DNA from: Thermoanaerobaculia bacterium
GTDB taxonomy: Bacteria; Acidobacteriota; Thermoanaerobaculia; Multivoradales; JAHEKO01
Direction: 5' to 3'
Assembly (NCBI GenBank): GCA_029287645.1
Contig: JARFQS010000472.1
Coordinates: 1-6,313 of the forward strand
Length of the DNA stretch: 6,313 nucleotides
Every line of letters starts with the position of its first letter. Position 1 is the first letter of the stretch. The position numbers and the translations under genes are program-made. The notes beneath the pieces were generated by a model. The model had not been told where the DNA came from. It saw only the letters and a list, made by a program, of their open reading frames with translations, and made no database searches. Positions 1 through 5,966 of this stretch are shown here, piece after piece.

Positions 1-1
1 A

Positions 2-520
2 CTCAGAGCCCTCTGCTCCACGGTTCCGGAAGCCATCATATGTAGCAGCTTCTCGAAGAATTTCGCTCTCTACAACGAGCGTGTCGGAGCCCTCACCATC
101 CTCGCCGGTACACCCGACACCGTCGAAGCGCTCACCAGCCAGGTGAAGCTCCGCATTCGATCGACCTACTCCAATCCACCTGCTCACGGTGGTGCCATCG
201 TCACCACGATCCTGGGAGACGGGACCTTGAGGAAGGAATGGGAAGAGGAGCTGGGTCGAATGCGACAGCGCATTCATGACATGCGTCGCTCGTTCGTCAG
301 CGGCCTCGACGCCTTGGGGGTCAGCCTGAGCTCGGAGGGCAACGACTTCCTGCGACACCAGTACGGGATGTTTTCCTTCTCGGGGCTGACGCAGCAGCAG
401 GTGGCCGAGCTGCGCGACGATCACGCCATCTACGTCGTCGGCTCGGGCAGAGTCAACTTCGCCGCCATGACGCCGGACAACGTGCCTCGGATCTGTGATG
501 CGATCGCTGCCGTCCTCTGA
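2..520 (+). CDS. Aspartate/aromatic aminotransferase, class I PLP enzyme (C-terminal part, 5' truncated by window edge)
   Basis: The reading frame is open from base 2 to the TGA at 518-520 and gives 172 residues. The family is usually about 400 residues long, so roughly the first 225 lie outside the window. The protein transfers the amino group of aspartate or an aromatic amino acid to 2-oxoglutarate using pyridoxal phosphate in the cytoplasm. Visible motifs match E. coli AspC/TyrB: SSFSKN, with the Schiff-base lysine at residue 19 of the fragment (bases 56-58); NERVG, with the phosphate-binding arginine R27; IRSTYSNPPAHG, where R53 matches the distal-carboxylate arginine (R292 of AspC); GMFSFSGL; and SGRVNFAAMTPDN, where R150 matches the alpha-carboxylate arginine (R386). 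YSNPPAHG resembles AspC more than TyrB, but substrate preference cannot be settled from this part. A GTG at 143 is an internal codon, not the start, because the PLP lysine lies upstream in the same frame. The next gene starts 24 bases downstream in the same frame. Confidence 0.93.
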   Translation, partial: LRALCSTVPEAIICSSFSKNFALYNERVGALTILAGTPDTVEALTSQVKLRIRSTYSNPPAHGGAIVTTILGDGTLRKEWEEELGRMRQRIHDMRRSFVSGLDALGVSLSSEGNDFLRHQYGMFSFSGLTQQQVAELRDDHAIYVVGSGRVNFAAMTPDNVPRICDAIAAVL

Positions 521-544
521 CCGACCCGCGGCGCTACGAGTCTC

Positions 545-1699
545 ATGACGCTTCCCTGCCAAAGGTCCCTGTTCGACTTGTCGGACGAGGTGACCTATCT
601 CAACTGCTCCTACATGGGCCCGCTCTCCAAGGCCGTCCTGAGTGCCGGCATCGAGGGATTGAGCAACAAGTCCCAACCCTGGAAGATCGAGCCGAGCGAC
701 TTCTTCTCATCTCTGGTCACCGCCAGGCGACTTTTTGGAACGTTGATCGGCGGTGACCCGGCGGGCGTCGCGATGATTCCATCTGTCAGCTATGGCATGG
801 CGATCGCCGCTGCGAACCTACCCGTGCCGCGAGAGGGGAATATCGTCCTCCTAGCCGAGCAGTTTCCATCGAATGTCTACGTGTGGAGACAGCTGGCACT
901 GGAGAACGGCGCTGAAGTCCGCACGGTAGCCCGCCCGGAGGACGACGATTGGACGCGGGCCGTACTGCAGTCCGTGGATGACAAGACTGCGATCCTCGCC
1001 GTTCCGCACTGCCACTGGACCGACGGTACGTTGCTCGATCTCCAACAGGTGGGCGAGCGGGCTCGCGAGTCGGGTGCAGCCCTGGTCGTCGATGGATGTC
1101 AGTCCATCGGCGCCCTGCCCATCGATGTCGGAGTCGTGCAGCCCGACTTTCTAGCCACCGCCTCCTACAAATGGCTGTTGGGGCCCTACAGTCACGGCTT
1201 TCTCTGGGTGGCCCCGCGTTGGCGACAGGGTAGATCGATCGAGCACAACTGGATCGCTCGATCGAATGCCGAGGACTTTGCTGCGGTGGCCAACTACACC
1301 GACTCCTTCGCGGCGGGTGCCCGGCGGTTCGACGTTGGCGAGGTGAGCAACTTCGCTCTCCTCCCGGCCGCCATTGCGGCTCTCGAGCAGACACTGGAAT
1401 GGGGCGTCGAGGAGGTGCAGGCAACGATCCGGCTCATGACCCGGCGGATTGCCGATCGGGCTCGGGAGCTCGGGCTGCAGGTGGCGGCAGAGGATCGCCG
1501 CGCCGGGCACATCGTGGGTCTGAGACTGGGTGACCGAGATCCCCAGAGCCTCGCGACAGCCCTGGCATCAGAAAAGGTCCACGTCAGCGTGCGGGGCACC
1601 TCGGTTCGGGTCTCTCCCCACGTCTACAACACGGAAGAAGATGTGGAGCGTTTTCTCAGGGTCCTCGAGGCGGCTTGGACGACGGTACCCGTTCTTTGA
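545..1699 (+). CDS. Class V aminotransferase-fold PLP enzyme (isopenicillin-N-epimerase / cysteine-desulfurase-like), function unassigned
   Basis: The product has 384 residues, a full-length single-domain fold-type I PLP enzyme. The N-terminus has the family pattern F-x-L-x(3)-V-T-Y-L-N-C-S-Y-M-G-P-L. H155 in VPHCHWTDGT sits where the ring-stacking histidine of SufS lies. D183 and Q186 in VVDGCQSIGALP contact the pyridine nitrogen and O3'. K209 in TASYKWLLGPYSHGF is the Schiff-base lysine. The C-terminal small domain carries R350 and R355 in VSVRGTSVRVSPHVYN, and R355 probably binds the substrate carboxylate. Cysteine desulfurases carry a catalytic Cys just before this arginine region; none is present, so desulfurase activity is unlikely. 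Kynureninase, epimerase, lyase or aminotransferase activity all remain possible. The ATG at 545 is the only start between the in-frame stop of the previous gene and the first motif, although no clear ribosome binding site precedes it. Close spacing with both neighbours suggests co-transcription. The family call is firm; the reaction is unknown. Confidence 0.88.
   Translation: MTLPCQRSLFDLSDEVTYLNCSYMGPLSKAVLSAGIEGLSNKSQPWKIEPSDFFSSLVTARRLFGTLIGGDPAGVAMIPSVSYGMAIAAANLPVPREGNIVLLAEQFPSNVYVWRQLALENGAEVRTVARPEDDDWTRAVLQSVDDKTAILAVPHCHWTDGTLLDLQQVGERARESGAALVVDGCQSIGALPIDVGVVQPDFLATASYKWLLGPYSHGFLWVAPRWRQGRSIEHNWIARSNAEDFAAVANYTDSFAAGARRFDVGEVSNFALLPAAIAALEQTLEWGVEEVQATIRLMTRRIADRARELGLQVAAEDRRAGHIVGLRLGDRDPQSLATALASEKVHVSVRGTSVRVSPHVYNTEEDVERFLRVLEAAWTTVPVL
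1235..1265. repeat. Perfect 10-bp inverted repeat inside the class V PLP gene
   Basis: TCGATCGAGC at 1235-1244 is the exact reverse complement of GCTCGATCGA at 1256-1265, with an 11-base spacer. Both arms contain the 8-bp palindrome TCGATCGA, so the arms also form a direct repeat of that octamer. It lies in coding sequence, over the residues R-S-I-E-H-N-W-I-A-R-S-N. The pairing is seen directly. A role (mRNA hairpin, protein site) is not shown, and there is no T-run after it, so it does not look like a terminator. Confidence 0.6.
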
Positions 1700-1731
1700 G
1701 AGCCCGGCCCGGGGCATCCCACAGAATCGAA

Positions 1732-1737
1732 TGAGGA
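1732..1737 (+). promoter_or_regulatory. Ribosome binding site deciding the start of the M20-CpeT gene
   Basis: TGAGGA ends five bases before the ATG at 1743, a good Shine-Dalgarno position. The alternative in-frame ATG at 1731 overlaps this site and has no purine-rich element at the right distance. This favours 1743, which places the signal peptide directly at the N-terminus. Confidence 0.55.
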
Positions 1738-1742
1738 CGACG

Positions 1743-3863
1743 ATGACACGGAATCCAATCACGATCTTCCTCTGGAGCCTCCTTTTCGCCGGCTCGAGCT
1801 CGATCCTGCCGATCCGAGCTGCCGCCGCGGAGGAATCGCTGACGCAGGTCCGTGAATGGCGTGCAGCCAACGGTTCGCGCCTGCTGCAGGACTTCGTTCA
1901 GCTGCTGTCGATTCCGAACGTGGCTTCGGACACCGTCAACATCCAGCGCAACGCCGAGGCGATTCGGTCGGAGCTCATCGAGCGTGGCGTCGAGACCGAA
2001 CTGTGGACACTCTCCGACGGGGTTCCACCCGTCGTCTACGGCTACCTTCCGGTCGAAGGGGCACGCAGGACTCTCGGGGTCTACGTGCACTACGACGGCC
2101 AGCCGGTGGATGAGAGTCAGTGGGCCCACCCGGCTTGGACCCCTGTCCTCTATACGCGTTCCCAGGTGGAGGGCGGAACCCAGCGATCGCTGCCCGACGA
2201 GGACGAAGAGATCGACCCCGAGTGGCGCCTCTACGGCCGCTCTACCGGTGACGACAAGGCACCGCTGGCCGCGATCTTCGCCGCTCTGGATGCACTGCGA
2301 GCCAGCGAGATCTCGCTGACCTCCAACCTGGTCTTCCTCTTCGAAGGTGAAGAGGAAGCCGGATCGGATCACCTCGGCGCCTACATGGAGGCGCATCGCG
2401 ACTCTCTGCGGGTGGATGCCTGGCTGATCTGCGACGGGCCCGTCCACCAGAGCAGACGTCCTCAGCTGGTGTTCGGTGTCCGAGGCTACACGGGGCTGGA
2501 TCTGACGGTATTCGGCGCGACACGGTATCTGCACAGCGGACACTACGGCAACTGGGCTCCGAATCCGGCACTGCGTCTGTCCCGCTTGCTGGCCAGCATG
2601 AAGGACGAAGAGGGGAATGTCCTCCTAGAGGGCTTCTATGACAGCACCGAGGGTGTGTCGGCGTCCGAGATCGAGGCAATGGCCTCGCTCCCCGACTTCG
2701 ATGACCAACTGCGTCGCGAGTTGGGGTTGGCTCGCACGGAGGCGGAGAATGCTCCGCTGGCCGATCGCCTCCTGCTGCCATCGTTGAATATCCGAGGCCT
2801 GCAGAGCGCCACCGTCGGGGAGGCCGCACGGAACATCATCCCTACCGAGGCGACAGCCAGCATCGACATCCGGCTCGCCAAGGGAAACGACCCGGATGTC
2901 ATGCTGGACCTCGTCGAGGCTCACATCCGAGAGCAGGGATTCCATATCGTCACAGAAGAGCCGGACCTGGCGACGCGACTCGAGTTCCCCAAGATCATCA
3001 GGGTCGACCGCCGATCCGGCTACCGGGCGGCGCGCACTTCGATGGACCTTCCCATTGCGCAGGAGATCATCGCGGCCGCCATGCACGCCGCGGACGGGGA
3101 CCTCGTTCTGCTTCCCACCCTCGGAGGCTCCCTACCTCTCTACCTCTTCACAGACACCTTGGCGGCTCCGGTGGTCATCACTCCGATCGCCAACCACGAC
3201 AACAACCAACACGCACCCAACGAAAACCTGCGGCTGGCCAACCTCTGGTACGGGATCGACCTCATGGCATCGCTGTTCACCATGCCAGCGGGCCTGGCCG
3301 ACGAGGAGATCGAGACTCTCGCATCCTGGATGGAGGGCTCGTTCTCCAGTGCCAATCAGGCCGAGTCGGACCCCGAGAGCTACTACGACATCCGACTGTT
3401 CATGCGCCGAATCTGGCCCAGCCGGACGGACGCAGTCTGGCTCTACGTGGAGCAGGCTTCGGCGGAGAGTCTCGAAAGACCGTACCGTCAGCGGATCTAC
3501 CGACTGTCGAGAGTCGATGACGGCACACTGCGCAGCGCGGTGTTCGCGTTTCCCGGCGATCCGCTCGAGTTCGCTGGAGCCTGGCAGGAGGCCGAGGTCC
3601 TCGCCTCACTTGCCGTCGAGGACCTCGTTCTCCGCGAGGGCTGCTCGATCGAGCTGCGACGGGCGGGTCCCGAGGCCTTCGCGGGATCCACCAGAGGCAA
3701 AGAGTGTGGCAGTTCTCTGCGTGGTGCTGACTACGCGACATCCGAGGTGTTGATCACGCCCGAGAGAGTCCTCTCCTGGGACCGTGGCTTCGATACCGAG
3801 AACCAGCAGGTCTGGGGCGCGGAGAAGGCGGGCTACATCTTCGACAAGCTGGATCTGGACTGA
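1743..3863 (+). CDS. Exported M20 family metallopeptidase (dipeptidase-like) fused to a C-terminal CpeT/CpcT domain
   Basis: The product has 706 residues. Residues 1-29 form a Sec signal peptide: R3, a hydrophobic core from about 6 to 24, and cleavage probably after A-A-A before E30. There is no lipobox. Residues 31-515 are a full M20 peptidase of the CNDP/carnosinase-like group: H116 and D118 (VHYDGQ), D170 (GRSTGDDKAP), E204 as general base and E205 as metal ligand (FEGEEEAGS), D231 (ICDGP), lid-domain H264 (LHSGHYGNW) and H490 (NQHAPNENL). All two-zinc ligands and the catalytic pair are present, so it should be active on dipeptides or N-acyl amino acids outside the cytoplasm. After a linker of only about ten residues, residues 525-706 form a complete CpeT/CpcT-like domain. 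The gene follows the class V enzyme by 43 bases. The frame is also open upstream to 1530, but that stretch overlaps the previous gene and would bury the signal peptide. The natural substrate is not evident. Confidence 0.93.
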   Translation: MTRNPITIFLWSLLFAGSSSILPIRAAAAEESLTQVREWRAANGSRLLQDFVQLLSIPNVASDTVNIQRNAEAIRSELIERGVETELWTLSDGVPPVVYGYLPVEGARRTLGVYVHYDGQPVDESQWAHPAWTPVLYTRSQVEGGTQRSLPDEDEEIDPEWRLYGRSTGDDKAPLAAIFAALDALRASEISLTSNLVFLFEGEEEAGSDHLGAYMEAHRDSLRVDAWLICDGPVHQSRRPQLVFGVRGYTGLDLTVFGATRYLHSGHYGNWAPNPALRLSRLLASMKDEEGNVLLEGFYDSTEGVSASEIEAMASLPDFDDQLRRELGLARTEAENAPLADRLLLPSLNIRGLQSATVGEAARNIIPTEATASIDIRLAKGNDPDVMLDLVEAHIREQGFHIVTEEPDLATRLEFPKIIRVDRRSGYRAARTSMDLPIAQEIIAAAMHAADGDLVLLPTLGGSLPLYLFTDTLAAPVVITPIANHDNNQHAPNENLRLANLWYGIDLMASLFTMPAGLADEEIETLASWMEGSFSSANQAESDPESYYDIRLFMRRIWPSRTDAVWLYVEQASAESLERPYRQRIYRLSRVDDGTLRSAVFAFPGDPLEFAGAWQEAEVLASLAVEDLVLREGCSIELRRAGPEAFAGSTRGKECGSSLRGADYATSEVLITPERVLSWDRGFDTENQQVWGAEKAGYIFDKLDLD
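3315..3860 (+). other. CpeT/CpcT-like (phycobiliprotein lyase family) domain encoded at the 3' end of the M20 gene
   Basis: Residues 525-706 of the fusion carry, in order, the family's conserved blocks: LASWMEGSFSSANQA, YYDIRLFMRRIW, VWLYVEQA, PYRQRIYRL, FPGDPLEFAGAW, REGCSIEL, an F-A-G-S-T-x(4)-C block, LRGADYATSEV, SWDRGFD, QVWGAEKAGYIFDK. The length of about 180 residues fits a stand-alone member. Known members CpcT/CpeT attach phycobilins to beta-subunit cysteines of phycocyanin or phycoerythrin and have a lipocalin-like beta-barrel fold; homologues in non-phototrophs have no established role. C634 and C655 could form a disulfide after export. Here the domain would be extracytoplasmic, so bilin attachment to phycobiliproteins is not expected; binding another small hydrophobic ligand or a structural role is inference. 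Confidence 0.88.
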
Positions 3864-3931
3864 GGCAAACCTCACAGGACAGGTGGTAGATCTCATAGGA
3901 GAAACGGATCTCCGCCTCTAGGATGCTCTCT

Positions 3932-3935
3932 GGAG
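3932..3935 (+). promoter_or_regulatory. Ribosome binding site favouring the start at 3941 of the PilZ gene
   Basis: GGAG ends five bases before the ATG at 3941. The in-frame ATG at 3923 has only AGG directly abutting it, which is too close to act. Starting at 3941 also puts the first beta strand of the receiver-like domain right at the N-terminus. Confidence 0.5.
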
Positions 3936-3940
3936 TTGCC

Positions 3941-4642
3941 ATGGAGAGGCCCATCGTCCTAGCTGTGGGAGCCCGAGGTGGGCTTCTGTCCAAGATCGAT
4001 CCTGTCCTGGATCGATCCCATCTGGCCGTACACCGAGTGCCGCTCGGAAAGACAGCGCTCAAGATGGTCAGGTCGAGGCGGCCCCGGCTCCTCGTCGTGG
4101 CGTTTCCTCTTCTCGACATGCGACTGGATGCCTTTCTGGAGGATCTCGCCGCCGAAGAACCCGGCTCGAAGGGTCCCGCTGTCGCGCTCCTCGCCGATGA
4201 GCATCTTGAATCGGAGCTCGAGCCCCACCTCGACGCCGAGCACCGGTTCCTGCCGGCCCACATGGAGCCCGAGGAGCTCCAGCGCGGCATTCTCGAGCTC
4301 ATCGGAGACACCACTCGCGTCGCCCGCCGCCTGATGCTGCGGCTGGAGGTTCAGTTGGGCGCAGGCAAACTCCTCAGGATGTGTCAAACAGACAACATCT
4401 CGGAGTCGGGAATGCTGATCAGACTCCAGGATGCCATTCCTGTCGGCTCCGAGGTGCGGTTGGCGATCTCCCTGCCCGGCTCCGCCGACCCCTTGCATGT
4501 CAAGGCGGAAGTCGTACGCCATACCGATCCAGACAGGGAGGCGGTTCAAGGCCTGGGCCTGCGTTTCGTCGAGTTCGAGGGTCAGGGCCGAACCACCCTG
4601 ATCGAGTACCTGAATCTCCACGGCATCGAAGACGAAGGGTAG
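3941..4642 (+). CDS. PilZ domain protein with N-terminal degenerate receiver-like domain (predicted c-di-GMP effector)
   Basis: The product has 233 residues from the ATG at 3941, or 239 from 3923. Residues 1-122 look like a response-regulator fold: strand RPIVLAVGAR, strand RLLVVAFPL, strand GPAVALLAD, and a final helix ending ELQRGILELIG. Where a receiver has the phosphorylated Asp after the third strand (VVxxD), this protein reads V-V-A-F-P, and the acidic pair after strand 1 is also missing, so it is probably not phosphorylated. Residues 127-227 are a PilZ domain with the c-di-GMP signature intact: R130-x(3)-R134 (RRLMLR) and N152-x-S154-x(2)-G157 (NISESG), followed by GLGLRF near residue 207. 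It should bind c-di-GMP in the cytoplasm and act through protein contacts; the partner is unknown and nothing nearby identifies it. It lies 77 bases after the peptidase gene and may have its own promoter, though none is recognisable. Confidence 0.9.
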   Translation: MERPIVLAVGARGGLLSKIDPVLDRSHLAVHRVPLGKTALKMVRSRRPRLLVVAFPLLDMRLDAFLEDLAAEEPGSKGPAVALLADEHLESELEPHLDAEHRFLPAHMEPEELQRGILELIGDTTRVARRLMLRLEVQLGAGKLLRMCQTDNISESGMLIRLQDAIPVGSEVRLAISLPGSADPLHVKAEVVRHTDPDREAVQGLGLRFVEFEGQGRTTLIEYLNLHGIEDEG

Positions 4643-4718
4643 AGCGTACGGACAGACCCTCGATGCCTCTCGAGCTGAACTTCCATTCCATCGTCCATAC
4701 GGCCAAAATGTACCCGTA

Positions 4719-5924
4719 ATGGCGATCCCGACCCATGACATCGCAGTGATCGGGGGAGGCATCGTCGGCCTGGCGACGGCCCGGTTCCTCTCCGAACGGC
4801 AGGTCGGATCGATCGTCGTGCTCGAGGCCGAGGACGAGTTGTCGCTCCATCAGACGGGACGCAACAGCGGCGTGATCCACTCAGGCCTCTACTACCGACC
4901 CGGCTCCGACAAGGCGCGGTTTTGTGCTGCCGGTCGGGATGAGCTCTACCGCTTCTGCGAAGAGCACGAGATCGAGTACCAGCGCTGCGGCAAGCTCGTC
5001 GTGGCTGTGGATGAGAACGAGCTGCCGGCGCTCGAGCGATTGGCGGAAAGGGCACGAGCCAACGGCCTCGAAGGCGTCGAGCGTCTGGATGAGTCCGGAA
5101 TTCAGCATAGGGAGCCAGCGACAGTCGGCGTCAGCGCCCTCTGGGTGCCACAGACCGGAGTCGTCGACTTCCGCCAGGTCGCCCGTCGACTCGCCGAGTT
5201 GACCGGCCAGCGAGGCGGGCAGATCCTGACCTCCGCCAGGGTCCGAAGAGTGGTGACCGAAGGAGGCTTCAACACGATCGAGACGGACTCGAAAACCGTT
5301 CGCTGCCGCCTTCTGATCAACTGCGCCGGACTGCAGGCCGACAGGGTCGCCAGGCTCTGCGGACTGAAGCCCGAGATCCGACTCGTCCCGTTCCGAGGTG
5401 AGTACTTCGAGTTGACAGGCTCCGCAGCCGAACGGGTCAACGGCCTCGTCTATCCGGTTCCGGACCCCCGAATGCCCTTTCTCGGGGTGCATTTGACTCG
5501 CACCCTCGACGGCAGGGTCCTGGCCGGTCCCAATGCCGTGCTGGCTTGGAAGCGGGAAGGCTACAAGGCGAGTGACTTCTCGCTGCGGGATAGCGCCGAC
5601 ACGTTGCTATTTCCCGGGTTCTGGAAGCTGGCAGCCGGGTTCTGGCGCACCGGCGCCGGCGAGATGTACCGCTCGTGGAGCCGGAAAGCTTTCCTCCACG
5701 CGCTGCAGCGCTTGATGCCGGAGGTCGCCGGCGACCAACTCCAGCCGGCTCGGAGCGGTGTGCGGGCGCAGGCGATCGACGGCAGCGGCAAGCTATTGGA
5801 CGACTTCCAGATCCTGCAATCCGAGCGGATGCTCCACGTGCTCAACGCACCTTCACCGGCAGCGACCGCTGCCCTGGCCATCGGAGGTCATTTGGCCGAG
5901 GTGGCTTCGGCCGCCCTGCACTAA
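4719..5924 (+). CDS. lhgO: L-2-hydroxyglutarate oxidase (FAD-dependent, LhgO/L2HGDH family)
   Basis: The product has 401 residues, close to E. coli LhgO (about 420). It oxidises L-2-hydroxyglutarate to 2-oxoglutarate using FAD; the E. coli enzyme is membrane-associated and passes electrons to the respiratory chain. The N-terminal Rossmann motif IGGGIVGLATA has G12, G14 and G17, with E36 (VVLEAE) at the end of the second strand for the adenosine ribose. HQTGRNSGVIHSGLYY (residues 44-59) is the family's hallmark. Further family blocks are INCAGLQADRVA (200-211), PFRGEYFEL (224-232), YPVPDP and FLGVHLTR (245-261), SGVRAQ (346-351) and NAPSPAATAALAIGG (376-390), the C-terminal FAD-binding block. 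No membrane helix or signal peptide is visible. The start at ATG 4719 sits just before the Rossmann strand and lacks an obvious Shine-Dalgarno. The gene lies 76 bases after the PilZ gene, and its product 2-oxoglutarate is the acceptor for the aminotransferase at the window start. Glycerol-3-phosphate or other DAO-superfamily oxidases fit less well. Confidence 0.94.
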   Translation: MAIPTHDIAVIGGGIVGLATARFLSERQVGSIVVLEAEDELSLHQTGRNSGVIHSGLYYRPGSDKARFCAAGRDELYRFCEEHEIEYQRCGKLVVAVDENELPALERLAERARANGLEGVERLDESGIQHREPATVGVSALWVPQTGVVDFRQVARRLAELTGQRGGQILTSARVRRVVTEGGFNTIETDSKTVRCRLLINCAGLQADRVARLCGLKPEIRLVPFRGEYFELTGSAAERVNGLVYPVPDPRMPFLGVHLTRTLDGRVLAGPNAVLAWKREGYKASDFSLRDSADTLLFPGFWKLAAGFWRTGAGEMYRSWSRKAFLHALQRLMPEVAGDQLQPARSGVRAQAIDGSGKLLDDFQILQSERMLHVLNAPSPAATAALAIGGHLAEVASAALH

Positions 5925-5966
5925 CTTGCTACGCCGGACACCACCTCGGACCTCCGACGTCGCCGT
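5925..5966. other. Convergent intergenic gap between lhgO and the glycosyltransferase
   Basis: These 42 bases separate two converging genes, where a two-way terminator would be expected. The only symmetry I see is TCGG at 5946-5949 against CCGA at 5954-5957 around a four-base loop, with no T-run on either side. It is too weak to call a terminator. Confidence 0.4.

Noticed and set aside
143..520. A separate small gene starting at the GTG at 143
   Set aside because: The frame is open to base 2, and the PLP lysine motif of the same enzyme lies upstream of this GTG, so it is an internal codon of a truncated gene.
545..1699. Annotation as a SufS/IscS cysteine desulfurase
   Set aside because: The catalytic cysteine before the C-terminal arginine region is absent and no Fe-S assembly genes are nearby.
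1530..1742. Upstream extension of the M20-CpeT frame by 71 codons
   Set aside because: It overlaps the 3' end of the class V gene, has no homology-like content, and would place the signal peptide inside the protein. The ATG at 1743 has a proper Shine-Dalgarno.
500..2190. Reading the three GCGATCGC octamers as proof of a cyanobacterium
   Set aside because: Given the high CGATCG count, between one and two GCGATCGC would be expected from flanking composition alone, and the gene content does not look cyanobacterial.
1656..2543. Long minus-strand open frame opposite the peptidase gene, and similar antisense frames elsewhere
   Set aside because: These translations show no recognisable domain and lie opposite strongly supported genes. 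They are typical shadow frames of GC-rich DNA.
2896..3753. Plus-strand frame of 285 codons overlapping the M20-CpeT gene
   Set aside because: Its Ser/Arg/Thr/Pro-rich composition is a frame-shifted reading of the real gene; no motif is visible.
3315..3860. Naming the CpeT region a working phycobiliprotein lyase
   Set aside because: The protein is exported and no phycobiliprotein or bilin genes are in view. Family membership does not carry the function over.
3861..3874. TGAGG/CCTCA hairpin at the stop of the M20-CpeT gene as a terminator
   Set aside because: The stem is only 5 bp, includes the stop codon, and has no T-run after it.
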